Positions 61,727 through 64,000 of a stretch of DNA of 64,000 nucleotides are shown in pieces. Every line of letters begins with the position of its first letter. The first letter of the stretch is position 1. The stretch is from Aspidapion aeneum (Eukaryota > Arthropoda > Insecta > Coleoptera > Brentidae): NCBI GenBank assembly GCA_963576565.1, contig OY755044.1, positions 42,650,735 through 42,714,734 on the forward strand. The letters are read 5' to 3'. The notes beneath the pieces were generated by a model. That model saw only the letters and a list, made by a program, of their open reading frames with translations. It did no database searches and was not told the origin of the DNA. Made by a program: the position numbers and the translations under genes.

Positions 61727-64000
61727 TAATGCCCCTTCTTGAGAGTAGCTTAGACTTTAAATATTGAAAAGCCTGTAAAAATGTACTTACCGTCACAAAA
61801 TGCGCAAGCTATTTTAACAATAAAGAGCGCTCAATATCACATGTTGAGCAAAAACCAACTTAAGCTCAGCCGACCGGCACCAATCATATTGCAGAGGGTT
61901 TAACCCATCATGAAGTTAAAATATCTGATATTAAGAGGTTTTATTCTTGTGCAGCTTACCTAAAACTCCGATATTCTGTTTTAACCCGTACCTCATTTTG
62001 CCCCCATTTCCCCTATGTGACTTATAAATAAGTATGTGTTTCCCGTTACATTTTCTTTTTTTTCAAATTTTTGCTATAACTTTTTTAATAATTACAACAA
62101 ACAATCGAAATTTTGTAGAATTATGCATTACAAACAATAAATGTAATAATTATGTGTGAAAAAAATACTTAAAATTATTACAAAAAAATCTGTTTAAAAA
62201 AAAGATAAGTAATGTAGTGTTAATATATTTATTTTCTGTTTTTATTAAGAGTCTTAGATATGTTTTTTCTATCTCAATTTTTTTTTAAATTTAATAGCTC
62301 ATAAAAAGATTAATTTTGTTCACAGTTTTCCCTAACTCTTCAAACTTGATAAATGCTATAACTTGGAAACTAAAAGCTTTTGATCAGAAGTTATTTAAAG
62401 TTTTTGTCCACTTTTCACCTTCATCCCTTAATTTTTAGTGCATCGTTTAAATTACACTTAAAAGCTTTTAATTTTAAAATGCACCGCAAGCAAGAGGAAG
62501 GTAAACTTTCTTACCTATCTACTTTGTTTTCTTTACCATTAACTTTCTAATCGAAAAAGTTTCTAGATAATAAAACTGTCTTGCTCAAAACTCACTTCGG
62601 ATGTGTTCCACTACCTCGATTGCACTTGCAGCGAAAAGACATCGAAGCTTTTAAACATTACTGTGGAACAATCAAACTAACTTAATAATCAATCCAAAAT
62701 CGTTCGAAAAAAACACACAATTGAAATTTAACAATAAAGAAGTAAAATATTGTCAGGAATCTAAATTACCTTTGACTTTGCCACTGTACAACACCAGCTT
62801 GGAAAAACGAAAAGCGCAAAACATGTTTTTGCAGCGATAAGAAAGTGGTTCCGCCTCCCTCCACAATGGTAAACGTCTAGGTGCTGCCTACCATACAGCA
62901 AGTGGTTGATGCGAGAAAAACTTCTGGGGGGGGGGAGTGGGAGTTTTAAGGAGTAATGGTTAAGCGAGATGAAACCTCAAGTAGAGAGAGGGGTTTCCCT
63001 TCAACGTGATTGGCTATGGAAAAACTGTGAGATAAGAAAGTATTGTCTATAAAATGTCATTTTATCTCTCTTTTTGTTTAGGTTTTCATATGTAGCTCAT
63101 TAGCTAGAATGTAAAATAAACTTTAGATTTATCAGCAACGCCACTGACTTGTTTCCTCCAAGCTTTTCAAATAGGGGATAATCGATTGTAGGTCCAACCT
63201 ACCTTTAATAAAAATATTTTATAGTTATGATAAAATTCTTGTAACAATTTGTAAATCGCAACAAAGTTTATTTTGTGTTTATTAAAGTTTATAAGTATTC
63301 ATTTAAAGCTATGGACGTCTTTCCACTACACCCTTTAAGTTGCCGTTACGGTGTAGTGTGAGTTGCTTTCAGTGTAAGAATACATGATATGTCGTTGTCA
63401 GTACGGTGACGTGACTGTACCAGTATAGTTTAAATTATACCCATTTGTAATGACGTCATTTTTGTTTATCTTTGTTTAGTATATTATAAACAGCGGTGAC
63501 AATAAACTTTTACAAAAAGTGTTGTCTATGATTTAAATAGGTAATAAAGGAGATAAGCCAATTTTTGTTCAAAACAAGATACCTCTATCTTGATTTTGAA
63601 TGTATGGGGGCAATTCTTCAAAATTTGAAATAATTTGAAATAATCTGACGAAATTTGAAACAACAGAATTTAGGTGTAAATCTTGACAACACTGCAATTT
63701 CAGCTTTGTGTAAAATGTCTTACACCACACGGTAATGGGCCAACTTAGGAAATTATGAAAACCCCAAAAATTTAAAATATGCGGGAAAATTTAATCTAAA
63801 ACCTACCTTGAAACTCGGCTACTGATAATCCACAAGTTCTTGATAAATTGTATTTTTCCGAGCACCTCATCATACAACGGTTTTTCTATCTGGCAAATTT
63901 GACAACTGTCAGTCAAAGATCACCAAGGGGACTGTCAGTTACGAAATACTATGTTGCCAATTCATTGTTTCCAAGTGAAACCAATAAAGGTACCGTTCAC
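61727..64000. other. A/T-rich DNA, no gene recognised
   Basis: No coding region or clear repeat family found. A run of ten G lies at 62926-62935. Weakly GC-richer patches at 62600-63010 and 63310-63420 have no recognisable product. Confidence 0.4.

Overview
The window looks like repeat-dominated nuclear DNA from an insect with a large, A/T-rich genome. A beetle is my best guess, with low confidence. The evidence is the mix of transposons (BEL/Pao, Jockey, R1/LOA-like, RTE-like and CR1-like retroelements, a Penelope-like remnant, a FLYWCH-type MULE, many inverted-repeat elements), the very short introns, and a cilia/flagella coiled-coil gene. I see no bacterial operons, rRNA, tRNA or CRISPR.

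Host genes are confined to about 23.4-25.8 kb. On the minus strand lies an uninterrupted 568-codon gene for a CCDC113/CFAP263-like axonemal coiled-coil protein (23384-25090). Facing away from it, 362 bp upstream, is a previously easy-to-miss three-exon gene for a 46-residue protein with one N-terminal membrane segment (25453-25757), followed by a poly(A) signal.

0-11 kb: degraded RTE-like and Penelope-like remnants, a 387-bp TA-flanked MITE, a 16-bp GC-rich module array, a 1.5-kb inverted-repeat element, a THAP-like fragment, A/T-rich inverted repeats and a Jockey RT tail. 11.1-18.0 kb: a full-length BEL/Pao element on the minus strand with 469-bp LTRs (4 differences) and a 5-bp target duplication, inserted inside an older inverted-repeat element. 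Its gag-pol has three in-frame stops and two frameshifts. 18-31 kb: mostly unrecognised A/T-rich DNA, the host genes, foldback elements and RTE-like fragments. 31-35 kb: a decayed two-ORF Jockey-type LINE. 35.6-40.5 kb: a complex foldback element that contains a 2.96-kb MULE. The MULE has a three-exon transposase gene, inverted arrays of 15-16-bp CGCG-rich modules at both ends, and an exact 460-bp palindrome filling most of its first intron.

41.7-54.7 kb is the most striking part. Two copies of one LINE family both end at exactly the same base in a (CTGT)n array. The first copy is only the last 326 bp and is followed by 7,142 bp of CTGT with a single substitution. The second is a 3.9-kb 5'-truncated copy (ORF1 zinc knuckles, endonuclease, RT, RNase H) and is followed by 1,589 bp of CTGT. 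The two 326-bp 3' ends look identical. Either this LINE carries a CTGT tail that has expanded enormously, or it inserts into CTGT arrays.

54.7-64 kb: unrecognised DNA, a minus-strand RTE-like LINE with a TAG-repeat tail, CR1-like and RTE-like 3' fragments on the plus strand, and a perfect 28-bp hairpin. Coordinates come from reading the sequence by eye; family names rest on recognised motifs, with no database search.
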